Of a DNA stretch of 64,000 nucleotides, positions 17,457 to 25,457 are shown piece after piece (the first letter of the stretch is position 1; every line of letters starts with the position of its first letter). The stretch comes from Kutzneria sp. CA-103260 (GTDB taxonomy: Bacteria > Actinomycetota > Actinomycetes > Mycobacteriales > Pseudonocardiaceae). The stretch lies in assembly GCF_018263855.1 (NCBI RefSeq), contig NZ_CP073318.1:3100001-3164000 (forward strand), given 5' to 3'. The notes beneath the pieces are model-generated. The model saw only the letters and a list, made by a program, of their open reading frames with translations. It was not told the origin of the DNA and ran no database searches. The position numbers and the translations under genes are program-made.

Positions 17457-18491
17457 ATGACGGAATTCGAATGTCGCGATCGCGTCCCCACGTCCAGCGG
17501 TCCCCGTCACAGAAATATTGATACTGGTCCGGATATCCGCACTCGTCAAGCGGTGACCCGGGTGGCAATTAGCACCCTGCAGACGTCGGATTCGCCGCGC
17601 CTCGGCGGCGTGAACCGGGAGCATGTGCTCAGTCTGGCGGAGTCGGGCTCCTACCTGCCGCCGATCCTCGTGCACCGAGCCTCGATGCGGGTGATCGATG
17701 GCATGCACCGGATCGTCGCCGCACAGCTGCGCGGCGACGACACGATCGAGGTCCGTTTCTTCGATGGAGGCGAGGACGAGGCGTTTGTGCTCGGCGTCCG
17801 GGAGAACATCTCGCACGGCTTGCCGCTCACCCTGTCCGATCGACGGGCTGCCGCCCGTAGAATCCTGCTGATCCGTCCACACTGGTCGGACAGGGCAATC
17901 GCGACCGAAGCCGGGTTGTCCCCCAAGACCGTAGGCTCGCTGCGCCGGCAGTATTCCGGCGACCAGGAGGCCGCGCAGAGCAGGATTGGTCGAGACGGCC
18001 GGCGGCGGCCCGCGCAACCCCGGAAGAAGCGCGCGTCAGCCGGTCAGCACGTTGGCGGGCAATCGGACACGCCGGTGATGGAGGCCGCGCGATCCGTCGG
18101 CGTCTCGTTGCGGTCCGCGCGCGACGTTCACCAACAGGCGCACCGCGCGCAGGAAGTTCGTTCCGTGCCACTGCCCGCCCCCCGCAAGGAGTGGCATCCG
18201 GACGGTCCCTCACCGCGTGACCCGCTCATGTCCATCGCTGACATCCTGCGTGTCCTGCGTGGCGACCCGTCGCTGCGGTTCACCGAGAACGGCCGCATGC
18301 TGATTCGCGCGCTCGACGCCCAGATGGCCTGGGCGTCGACGGCGGAACGACTGCTGGACAATCTGCCGCCGCACAGCATGAACATGGTGATCAGCATGGC
18401 TACGGCCTGCGCCGACACATGGCGCAAGTTCGCCGAGGAGGTGCAGGTCCGGAAACGGAGCCTGCACTCGACGACGGACAAGCCGGCCTGA
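17457..18491 (+). CDS. StrR/NovG-like ParB-domain transcriptional activator
   Basis: A 344-aa pathway-specific regulator. Residues about 38-115 form a ParB/sulfiredoxin-like N-domain with the hallmark LAESGSYLPPILVHR, MRVIDGMHR and DDTIEVRFFDG blocks. A helix-turn-helix follows at about 143-166 (WSDRAIATEAGLSPKTVGSLRR). This is the architecture of StrR, NovG, Bbr and relatives, which activate aminoglycoside, aminocoumarin and glycopeptide clusters. The ATG at 17457 has GAGGGGG upstream with correct spacing; an upstream ATG at 17421 has no ribosome site. The gene is monocistronic and lies between the exporter operon and the second condensation-protein operon, so it is the likely activator of this locus. 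Confidence 0.88.
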   Translation: MTEFECRDRVPTSSGPRHRNIDTGPDIRTRQAVTRVAISTLQTSDSPRLGGVNREHVLSLAESGSYLPPILVHRASMRVIDGMHRIVAAQLRGDDTIEVRFFDGGEDEAFVLGVRENISHGLPLTLSDRRAAARRILLIRPHWSDRAIATEAGLSPKTVGSLRRQYSGDQEAAQSRIGRDGRRRPAQPRKKRASAGQHVGGQSDTPVMEAARSVGVSLRSARDVHQQAHRAQEVRSVPLPAPRKEWHPDGPSPRDPLMSIADILRVLRGDPSLRFTENGRMLIRALDAQMAWASTAERLLDNLPPHSMNMVISMATACADTWRKFAEEVQVRKRSLHSTTDKPA

Positions 18492-18501
18492 CGCCGGTCC
18501 T

Positions 18502-18540
18502 CGGGGTGTCGACTGAGGAAATTCCTCAGTCGACACCCCG
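18502..18540. promoter_or_regulatory. Near-perfect palindrome after the regulator: terminator and possible StrR-type site
   Basis: Two 19-bp arms (18502-18520 and 18522-18540) are exact inverse complements around one central A. As a hairpin it can end both the regulator transcript and the convergent condensation-protein transcript. It also contains TCGACTG-N11-CAGTCGA, which matches the core and spacing of the published StrR-family operator GTTCRACTG-N11-CRGTYGAAC except for the outermost bases. Which role dominates cannot be told from sequence. Confidence 0.65.
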
Positions 18541-18583
18541 ACTGCCGTGGTCACGACGCCGCCACGTGTCACGTCCAGCCCTC

Positions 18584-19894
18584 TCAGGACGGGGCCGCCG
18601 CCAGTCGGCTGATCGGCGTCCCTGGGTCGAAGGCGGCCAGCCTGGCCAGCCGCATGACGTCCCTCATCAGCGCCGCCACCGCTGCGCCCTGTCCGACCGG
18701 TCCACCATGGAAGGTGTTCAGACGAGCGCCCAACGGCGAGGTGTTCACGCGGAACACCGTGCAGGTGATGCCGGTCGGCGGTGCGTAGGGCGCGCCCCAG
18801 GGCCAGGTCCGCTCTCCAGCGGGCGGGAAGGCCTGCTCCTCTTCTCCCACGGACACTTGTAGTTGCACGTACGCGCAGCCCGGCGCTTGGAGGACTTCCC
18901 GGTACCCGTCCACTGTCGCGACGAGGTCAGGAATCGCCAGCGAGGAGCCACGCAGGGCCAGGAGAAAACTCCGCCCAATGGTCTGGGCCAGTGTGGTGAA
19001 GTCTTGCTCAGGGACCACGTGGTACGGGATGAGGCGCTCGTTCACCAGGTTCGTGACCAGGCGCTCGTGCCGCGGAGCTCTGCGGGTGGACACTGGGGTG
19101 ATCAGGGCACTCGACCGGACCCCGGTCCGTATCCAGAGAGCGACGGCGTAGAGGGCCGCGCCCACCACGAACGGACTTGTCGCGGTAGTTCGGGCGAGGA
19201 CTCGAAAGGTGTCGTGGAGAGTAGGACCGGCCTCGGTGATCTCCCAGCAACTGGCCTCGCCGGGTCCGCTGTCCGGGCCTTCCGGGGTGAGGCTGGTCAG
19301 CGGCTGGCAGCCGTCGAGCGCCCGCTGCCAGCGGTCGATCTCCTTTCGCCGGACCTGCTCTTGCGACAGCGCGCGATCCTGCTCTTGGCAGTAGGTCTCG
19401 TAGTCCTCGGGGTGGGGTCGGGTGTCGGCGGCGAATTCACCGGTCGCCAGCAGCGCCGCCAGGTCGCGCAGCACGAGCTCGCGTGCGGCGGCGTCGCACA
19501 CCAGGTGGTCCACCGCCAGGACGAGGCTGCCGCCACGCTCGGTTTCAGCCAACTCGGCGATGGCGCGTGCCTGGGTCGATCGGTCGAGGCGCAGGTGACG
19601 TAGCCGGGCGAGCTGGCTGTCGAGATCGTCGGGGGGCGCACCCGTGGCGGGCCGGACTTCAATCCCCCGCTGCCCGGTCATCTGGTTCTTGCCGAGCACA
19701 TCGCCAGTCAGGGTCGCCGTCAACGCAGGGTGCCGCACGCCCAACCGGTCGAGCGCCCGCTCGACGTCGTGGCGCGTGGCGCCGGTCGGCAGTTCGACCG
19801 ACCCGACGAGGTTGTGCAGGACGCCAGGGCCGAGAAGGCCGTCCATGTGCAGCATGCTGCGCTGCTCGGCGCTGAGCGGAAATGTGCTGGTCAA
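18584..19894 (-). CDS. Second free-standing condensation-domain-like protein
   Basis: A 436-aa protein with the layout of a condensation or acyltransferase domain: N-terminal LSAEQRSMLHMDG (C1-like), then DHLVCDA (about 129-135) in place of HHxxxDG. The catalytic His130 and Asp134 are kept but the first His is Asp and the Gly is Ala. A later segment FVVGAALYAVALWIRTG is the usual C4 helix region. The TTG start at 19894 is supported by AGGAGAGG directly upstream. It is 55 bp downstream of the MFS gene and shares its operon. It probably joins carrier-bound or CoA-bound units, but the altered motif makes a non-amide role possible. It is only distantly similar to the 12674-14023 protein. Confidence 0.65.
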   Translation of the reverse strand: MTSTFPLSAEQRSMLHMDGLLGPGVLHNLVGSVELPTGATRHDVERALDRLGVRHPALTATLTGDVLGKNQMTGQRGIEVRPATGAPPDDLDSQLARLRHLRLDRSTQARAIAELAETERGGSLVLAVDHLVCDAAARELVLRDLAALLATGEFAADTRPHPEDYETYCQEQDRALSQEQVRRKEIDRWQRALDGCQPLTSLTPEGPDSGPGEASCWEITEAGPTLHDTFRVLARTTATSPFVVGAALYAVALWIRTGVRSSALITPVSTRRAPRHERLVTNLVNERLIPYHVVPEQDFTTLAQTIGRSFLLALRGSSLAIPDLVATVDGYREVLQAPGCAYVQLQVSVGEEEQAFPPAGERTWPWGAPYAPPTGITCTVFRVNTSPLGARLNTFHGGPVGQGAAVAALMRDVMRLARLAAFDPGTPISRLAAAPS

Positions 19895-19949
19895 CGAAAA
19901 CCTCTCCTAGCTCGAAGGAGGCGGCGGGCTCTCCGTCGCGGCTGCGGGT

Positions 19950-21221
19950 TCAGTGCGCGGGCCGGTTCGCCTGCTCTGTACTGGAGAGAGCGGGAGCCGC
20001 CGGCAAGGTGCGGATCTGGCGGGTGGCTAGCATCGCCGCGCAGCCCAGAAGCGCCGTTGCCGCCGAAAGCAGCAGCACATTGGTGTCGCCGACGATCGCG
20101 GCGAGCGGGCCGGCCAACGCGCGGCCGACCGGCAGCAGCGCAACTGAGCCGACCACGTCGTAGGCGTAGATCCGGTTCAGCACGGCCTTCGGCACGTGTA
20201 GCTGTTCGGTGCTGCTCCACAGGACACTCCACACCGAACGCCCAAGGGCACCCAGACAGATGGTCCCGGCAAGCAGCGGCATCGGGCCGTCGGCGGCCAG
20301 CGCCAGGATCTGCGGAACCGTCAGAAACAGAGCGCACACCGCCACCAGCAGCGGTCGCCGTGGGCGGATCCTGCCGCACACAAGCCCACCCAATACGGCA
20401 CCCACTCCTTGGAGAGCGACCGCTATGCCGTACATCTGGCTACCGTGGCGTTCAGTGATCGTCGCTGTGCTGAGGACATAGAAGGGGCCGAAGACCAGGA
20501 GGCCGAACAGGCCGAAAGTGACGATGACCATCCACAGCCACCGCCGTGACCTGAACTCACGCCAGCCCTCCACGAGATCCGATCTGAGGTAGCGGCCGTT
20601 CTTCCTCTCTGCGCGATGTCGGGGCGGCAGGCGCAGGAACAGCAGCAGCACGCCACTCGAGGCAAAGGTGGCGGCGTCGATTCCGACCACGACGCCCGGA
20701 TCGAGCAGGGTCAACGCGAGTCCCGCGGCCGGGGGCGCCAGCATTGTCACCGTCGCCTCGGCGGTTCGCAGCAGGCCGATGGCCGGCTGCACGTCGTCAG
20801 TGATATCCCGGACAATGCTGCCCACCCCGGGCTGGAACAAGGCAGTTCCGATGCCGGAGAGAACCTGCATGACGACGAGTAGTGCGAGCGAGGCGTGGCC
20901 AAGCAGGAGAGCGGACGCCAGGACGCCCTGCCCGATGAGGCGCAGCAGATCGGCACTGAGCATCATCGGCAGCGGGCCGATCCGGTCGGCCAGGACGCCG
21001 CTGAAGAGCATCAGCGCGACCCAGGGCACCAGCGGGGCCGCGAGGACGAGACCGACCCCGGTGGCTCCATAGCCCTCCTGGAGGACAGCGACGGTCAGAG
21101 CGACAGGCAGCATGGCGTCGCCGGCAAGGGAGATCGTGCGCGCGGCGAAGTACCGCCGGAACCGGGGTAGACCCAACGGGCCTTTACTCTGTTGTATGAC
21201 TACCTTACCCATATTTGACAT
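19950..21221 (-). CDS. MFS exporter
   Basis: A 423-aa major facilitator protein with 12 predicted membrane segments. The GVLADRIGPLPMM loop between helices 2 and 3 and the mid-protein basic loop are typical. The overall pattern (SLAGDAMLPVAL near the N-terminus, IGTALFQPGVGSIVRDI) is that of the EntS-like siderophore and antibiotic exporters. It is divergent from the biosynthetic operon that starts at 21560 and is co-transcribed with the condensation protein downstream. Export of the cluster product or self-protection is the likely role. Codon use matches the neighbours. Confidence 0.85.
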   Translation of the reverse strand: MSNMGKVVIQQSKGPLGLPRFRRYFAARTISLAGDAMLPVALTVAVLQEGYGATGVGLVLAAPLVPWVALMLFSGVLADRIGPLPMMLSADLLRLIGQGVLASALLLGHASLALLVVMQVLSGIGTALFQPGVGSIVRDITDDVQPAIGLLRTAEATVTMLAPPAAGLALTLLDPGVVVGIDAATFASSGVLLLFLRLPPRHRAERKNGRYLRSDLVEGWREFRSRRWLWMVIVTFGLFGLLVFGPFYVLSTATITERHGSQMYGIAVALQGVGAVLGGLVCGRIRPRRPLLVAVCALFLTVPQILALAADGPMPLLAGTICLGALGRSVWSVLWSSTEQLHVPKAVLNRIYAYDVVGSVALLPVGRALAGPLAAIVGDTNVLLLSAATALLGCAAMLATRQIRTLPAAPALSSTEQANRPAH

Positions 21222-21410
21222 ACGCGACCAGAGCCTAATGTGTCGGCAAGGTCTGGATGGTCATCGAGCCGCCCCTCCCGTCGACTGAGAATACGACCTC
21301 CACAGCGAGAAGCGCGAGCAGTGGGAGAGCATCTCGCACCGCAAGATAACTGTCAACCACAACATCCGGGGCTATAGACGTTGCCCATCCCGCCGGAAGC
21401 GCAGGCATCC

Positions 21411-21439
21411 TTGACAGCGCCAGCGGTCATCCATAGGCT
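21411..21439 (+). promoter_or_regulatory. Promoter of the carrier-protein operon (block c)
   Basis: A consensus TTGACA (21411-21416) is followed after 17 bases by TAGGCT (21434-21439), which fits the actinomycete TANNNT -10. The start site would be near 21446, giving a leader of about 115 bases. The surrounding 338-bp gap (21222-21559) also has to hold the divergent MFS promoter; a StrR-like half-site TCGACTG lies at 21281-21287. No gene is visible in the gap. Confidence 0.6.
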
Positions 21440-21559
21440 CGCCATTCTGAAATAAGGCCCACCCTTCCGGGGTCGACCTTCGCGTGTCACCTCTTTCTGA
21501 TCTGCGGCAGCAATAAGCCATCCGCAGGCCTTGAAAAGATCACGAACCTAAGGACGCCA

Positions 21560-21841
21560 TTGTTGGACTCAACATGGGACAGCCGCTTCGAAACCACGAT
21601 ACGTGACAACGTCAAGGGACTGAGCCCTGACACACCGTTGACGCCTGAACTCGATCTCACCGCACTCGGCCTTAGTTCGCTCGGAATGGTGCAGTTGCTG
21701 ATGGCTCTGGAGAACGCGTTCGGGATCCAGGTGGCCGACGAGCAGCTGGACTTCAAGATCTTCACGAGTGTGTCCGGGCTCTGGCGGACCCTGGAGCAGT
21801 CCCGGGGCTCATCCGACGCGGGGACGCAGGCGCGACCATGA
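21560..21841 (+). CDS. Small free-standing carrier protein (ACP/PCP)
   Basis: A 93-aa carrier protein. The phosphopantetheine site is in LGLSSLGMVQLL, with Ser40 (followed by Leu) as the attachment residue; the usual Asp before it is Ser. Acidic helices I and II and the downstream LWRTLE fit the fold. The start is a TTG at 21560 (or 21563), with AAGGA a few bases upstream. The stop overlaps the next gene (ATGA). Together with the aaRS-like ligase two genes downstream it forms a classic amino acid:carrier-protein pair. No NRPS or PKS modules are present in the window. Confidence 0.85.
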   Translation: MLDSTWDSRFETTIRDNVKGLSPDTPLTPELDLTALGLSSLGMVQLLMALENAFGIQVADEQLDFKIFTSVSGLWRTLEQSRGSSDAGTQARP

Positions 21842-23007
21842 CCGACCAGGCTGCGTTGGAGCCAGTGGCCGTGTCGCTGGACAGAGTGCTCCCGCTGCTG
21901 CGGCAGCAAGCTGGAGCCGCGGACGACAAGGGCTTCTTCCCCGCTGCCTCGATGCAGTCACTTCGTGACGAGAGGTTGCTGGGGCTCACCGTGCCGGCGG
22001 AGTACGGCGGTGGTGGCGCTTCGTTGCGCACCTTCGTCGCTGTGGCCCAGGAACTGGCTGGCGCCTGCCTGTCAACCGCCCATCTCTGGGCCATGCACTG
22101 CTTCCAGGTGGACGCGATCGCCCGGCACGGCTCACCGGCCCTGCGGGAGGCGCTGCTGCCGAGGATCGCGGCCGGCGACGTGTACATCGCCTCGGTGACG
22201 AGCGAACGCGGCCGGTCGTCCGATCTGTTCACCGCTGGGGCGCCACTGCGGGCGGAGGGCGACCACCTGCTCCTGGATCGGTCGGCACCGGTGGTGTCCG
22301 GCGGTGCCCACGCCGACGGATTCCTCCTCACCATGCGTGCCGCCGAGGACGCGTCTGAGCACGAGGTCTCGCTCGTCTACGCGGATCGCGGCGATCTACG
22401 CGTCGATGAGCGCGGCGACTGGGACACCCTGGGCATGCGCGGCACAGCCAGCGGCGGACTGGAGCTGTCGGGCCGAGTGCCGGCGACGAATCTCGTCGGT
22501 CGTGCCGGCGGGTTCGCCGAGATCGCCCGCAACAGCATGATCCCGCTCTCGCACCTGGGATGGTCCGCCTGCTGGCTCGGTGCGGCCCGCGGGGCGCTGG
22601 TCGACCTGGTGACGTGGTTGCGCGCCAACGGTCCGGCGGCCCCGGGCGAACTGTTCTACGAGCGGCTCGCCCACGTCCGGGTCGAGCTGGAACTGGTCAG
22701 CGCGTTCCTGTACCGGGTCCTGGACCAGGTGGAGCTCGCCCGGGCCGAGGGCCGTTCGCTGACCGAGCCGCGGACCCAGCTCCAGCTCAACGCCCTGAAG
22801 GTGATCGCCTCCGAGCACACCTTCCGCGCCGTCGACCGAATGATGGAGATCGGTGGCCTGCGGCTGGGCTACGGGCGCAGGTCGCCGATCCCGCTGGAGC
22901 GGCACTTCCGGGACCTGCGCTCGGCGAGCCTCAACCACGCGAACGACGGGCTCTGGACCGGCATCGGCGCCCTGACCCTGTTCGACCGCTCCGTCAGCCT
23001 CATCTGA
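21838..23007 (+). CDS. Acyl-CoA-dehydrogenase-fold flavoprotein, non-canonical active site
   Basis: A 389-aa member of the acyl-CoA dehydrogenase superfamily: N-terminal helical domain with LGLTVPAEYGGGGASLRTFV, central beta domain with IASVTSERGRSSD and WDTLGMRGTASGG, C-terminal helical bundle. The usual catalytic Glu near the C-terminus (YEGT-type motif) is replaced by RSASLNHANDG, and the alternative helix-G position (LSHLGWSACWLG) has no Glu either. That resembles the oxygenase-like branch of the family more than true dehydrogenases. In context it may oxidise or hydroxylate the aminoacyl group on the carrier protein whose gene it overlaps by 4 bp. Alpha,beta-desaturation remains possible. 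Confidence 0.75.
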   Translation: MTDQAALEPVAVSLDRVLPLLRQQAGAADDKGFFPAASMQSLRDERLLGLTVPAEYGGGGASLRTFVAVAQELAGACLSTAHLWAMHCFQVDAIARHGSPALREALLPRIAAGDVYIASVTSERGRSSDLFTAGAPLRAEGDHLLLDRSAPVVSGGAHADGFLLTMRAAEDASEHEVSLVYADRGDLRVDERGDWDTLGMRGTASGGLELSGRVPATNLVGRAGGFAEIARNSMIPLSHLGWSACWLGAARGALVDLVTWLRANGPAAPGELFYERLAHVRVELELVSAFLYRVLDQVELARAEGRSLTEPRTQLQLNALKVIASEHTFRAVDRMMEIGGLRLGYGRRSPIPLERHFRDLRSASLNHANDGLWTGIGALTLFDRSVSLI

Positions 23008-23031
23008 TCCCATCCCTGTCTGAGAGGTGCC

Positions 23032-24234
23032 ATGCCCCGCCACCGGATACTCCTGCGAAACACGGTGCCCGCCAGCAAACGGGCCGAGCTCGAGCAACGG
23101 ATCTTCTACGCGTCGTCGGCGATCGAGGACTACCGCCTGGTCGAGGAGGCCGACAAGGTTGTCGCGGTCGAGGTCGTGACCGGGCCGGGTGCCGATCCGG
23201 CCGACCTCGCCCGCAAGGTGGACCTCCTCATAGCCAACGATGTGCTACCGCAGCGCACGCGCCCCGCAGTGGTGGTTTGGCAGTCTCCGCACACGGCGGG
23301 CCAGATCGAGGACGACGTGTGGGCGAGACTGGAGCAGACGTCGGCGGTCGTCGAGATGGGAGAAGGGCTCTACGCGACCGGGGGCCTGTTCACCGACCTG
23401 CTGTCGGTCCTGGACGACATGCTGTGTGAGATCGCCGTCGACACCTTCGGCGCGGTTCCCTACCGGTATCCCACCTTGATCTCCACCGACGTCCTTCGCC
23501 GCGGCGGCTACCTGGACGCCTTCCCGCAGTTCCTGATGACGGCCAGCCGGCTCCATTCCGACGTCGAGAGCTATGGCGCCTTCCTGTCCGGCCTGGACGC
23601 GGCGGCCGACACCAGCACGTATCTCGACCAGTTCGGCGAGCACCTGGGCCACTGCCTCCCGCCCAGCATGTGCTTCCACACGTACCGACAGCTGGAGCAC
23701 CGGCAGCTGCCCGAGGATGCCGCCGTGTTCACCGCCCGGGGAAAGTCCTTTCGGTTCGAGTCACGGTATCGGCGGGGCGTGGAGCGGCTGTGGGACTTCA
23801 CCATCCGCGAGATCGTCTTCGTCGGGGACGGTGACAGGATCGCCGAACAGCGAAAGGACTTCATGCGGGAGACCTGGCGGCTGGTGGACGAACTCGGTCT
23901 GGCCGGCCAGGCCGAAGTCGCGCACGACCCCTTCTTCGGCAACGAGGCGACCTCCCAACGGGCGCTGGCCCAACGGATGATGGAACTCAAGTACGAGCTG
24001 CGCCTCCCGGTCGAAGGCGGGCGCTCGGTCGCCGCCGGCTCGTTCAACCTGCACGGCGACAAGTTCGGCTCGGCTTTCCACATCACGCTTCCGGACGGGT
24101 CAACCGCGCAGACCGCCTGCGTCGGCTTCGGACTCGAACGGCTCACCTACGCGTTCCTCTCGCAGCGCGGACTCGACGTGGACCGATGGCCGGCCTCGGT
24201 GCGACAGAGGCTTCAGAGCCGGATTCCGGCATAG
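23032..24234 (+). CDS. Class II aaRS-like amino acid:[carrier protein] ligase
   Basis: A 400-aa protein related to the seryl-tRNA-synthetase catalytic core. Motif 2 is FRFESRYRRGVERLWDF (about 240-256) and motif 3 is GFGLERLTYAF (about 365-375). Cys214 (LPPSMC), Glu243 (in FRFE) and Cys363 (TACVGFG) match the Zn ligands of the bacterial amino acid:carrier-protein ligases, which charge a phosphopantetheine arm instead of tRNA. No tRNA-binding coiled coil is present, although the first 130 residues form an extra domain that shorter family members lack. It lies 24 bp after the flavoprotein gene and two genes from the carrier protein. The amino acid is unknown; Gly, Ala and related small residues are used by studied homologues. 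Confidence 0.82.
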   Translation: MPRHRILLRNTVPASKRAELEQRIFYASSAIEDYRLVEEADKVVAVEVVTGPGADPADLARKVDLLIANDVLPQRTRPAVVVWQSPHTAGQIEDDVWARLEQTSAVVEMGEGLYATGGLFTDLLSVLDDMLCEIAVDTFGAVPYRYPTLISTDVLRRGGYLDAFPQFLMTASRLHSDVESYGAFLSGLDAAADTSTYLDQFGEHLGHCLPPSMCFHTYRQLEHRQLPEDAAVFTARGKSFRFESRYRRGVERLWDFTIREIVFVGDGDRIAEQRKDFMRETWRLVDELGLAGQAEVAHDPFFGNEATSQRALAQRMMELKYELRLPVEGGRSVAAGSFNLHGDKFGSAFHITLPDGSTAQTACVGFGLERLTYAFLSQRGLDVDRWPASVRQRLQSRIPA

Positions 24235-24257
24235 CGACCACACCGAAGGAGACCTGC

Positions 24258-25406
24258 ATGGACGGCCACGAATCCCGTACGGACGAGAAGGTCTGGGAAC
24301 TCCTGGAGCACATATCGATCTCGGACCCCGACAACGAGCCGTTCGAGAAAGCCGTCCAGCTCGCTCCGCTGATCGACGACCCGGACGAGTTGCTCGCCCA
24401 GGCGGCACGACACGCGCTGGTGCCGAGCCTGGCGGACTTCCTGGTGCGGGCCGATTTGCTCCGACTGGTCCCCCACCACGCCCAGCGGCACCTGCTGGGC
24501 ACGTTGCACTGGAACAGGTTCAAGACCCGCAGGCACGCGCACGAGGCGGAGCGCATCACCACGGTGCTCGCAAGCGAGGGCGTCCGGGTGGCCTGCACCA
24601 AGGGGGTGGTGTGCCAGCAAACCCTTTACGACGGCCGCGGCATTCGGCACTTCGGTGACATCGATCTGATGGTGCTGCCGGAGCACCGGGAGAAGGCGGC
24701 CGAAGTTCTCTACCGCCTCGGCTACGCAGGGGCCACGAAGTTCGACCACCGAACGGGCGAACTGCTGGAGATCTCGCGCTCGTTGCAGCTGATGTACCAG
24801 CTCTACCCGGATCACCTGCCGCACTTCTTCCGGATTCCCGCCGACGACGACGGCATGCCGTACTTCATGGTCGACGTGGCCTACAACCTGACGTGGTACG
24901 GCAGCAGCTGGCAGATCCCCATGGACCGGGCACTGGACAACGTTGTCGGGGTCGACAGCGGCTCCGTCACGCTGCCCGCGCTGGACGTGCCGTACGGGTT
25001 CATCTTCGTTGTGCTGCACCTGTTCCGCGAGGGCTGGTTCGAGCGCACCGTCCGGGAGAAGGACGTCCGGCTCGGCCAGTGCGCCGACGTGTGGCGGTTC
25101 TGGGAGCGCTTCGGCCGCGACCGGGTGGACGACATTAGGAAGGTCCTGGCGGAGTACGGCCTGGAGCCCGCCATAGCCTGGGTGTGCCGTCACGTGGACG
25201 ACGTGTACCGCGGCACCATCACCGGTGAGCTGGGGCTCGACGAGTACTGCGACGACGGCTGGCTGCACAGCGCGGGCGCCACGGACGGCGGCTACCTGGT
25301 GTGGCAGGGCAGCCTCCGCGACCGGCTCCGCGACCGGCGGCCGCCCGTGCTCCGGCCCGGCGGTGAACCGTCCTTCGCGGCGGCGGCCCGCGTTTCACCC
25401 GCCTGA
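24258..25406 (+). CDS. Nucleotidyltransferase-fold protein (NTP_transf_5-like)
   Basis: A 382-aa protein with a nucleotidyltransferase core of the uncharacterised family found in many natural-product and surface-glycan loci. KGVVCQQTLY (about 115-124) and GDIDLMV (about 133-139, with the two metal-binding Asp residues) form the active site. The C-terminal half is helical with no recognised domain. The ATG at 24258 is preceded by AAGGAGAC; an earlier in-frame ATG lies inside the upstream gene and is rejected. It may transfer a nucleotide to a hydroxyl or carboxyl group to activate or protect an intermediate. The real substrate cannot be read from sequence. Confidence 0.72.
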   Translation: MDGHESRTDEKVWELLEHISISDPDNEPFEKAVQLAPLIDDPDELLAQAARHALVPSLADFLVRADLLRLVPHHAQRHLLGTLHWNRFKTRRHAHEAERITTVLASEGVRVACTKGVVCQQTLYDGRGIRHFGDIDLMVLPEHREKAAEVLYRLGYAGATKFDHRTGELLEISRSLQLMYQLYPDHLPHFFRIPADDDGMPYFMVDVAYNLTWYGSSWQIPMDRALDNVVGVDSGSVTLPALDVPYGFIFVVLHLFREGWFERTVREKDVRLGQCADVWRFWERFGRDRVDDIRKVLAEYGLEPAIAWVCRHVDDVYRGTITGELGLDEYCDDGWLHSAGATDGGYLVWQGSLRDRLRDRRPPVLRPGGEPSFAAAARVSPA

Positions 25407-25457
25407 GGCGGCGCGCTCGCCGCTGCTGTTCTCATCCCGACGCCCCAGGAGGATGAC

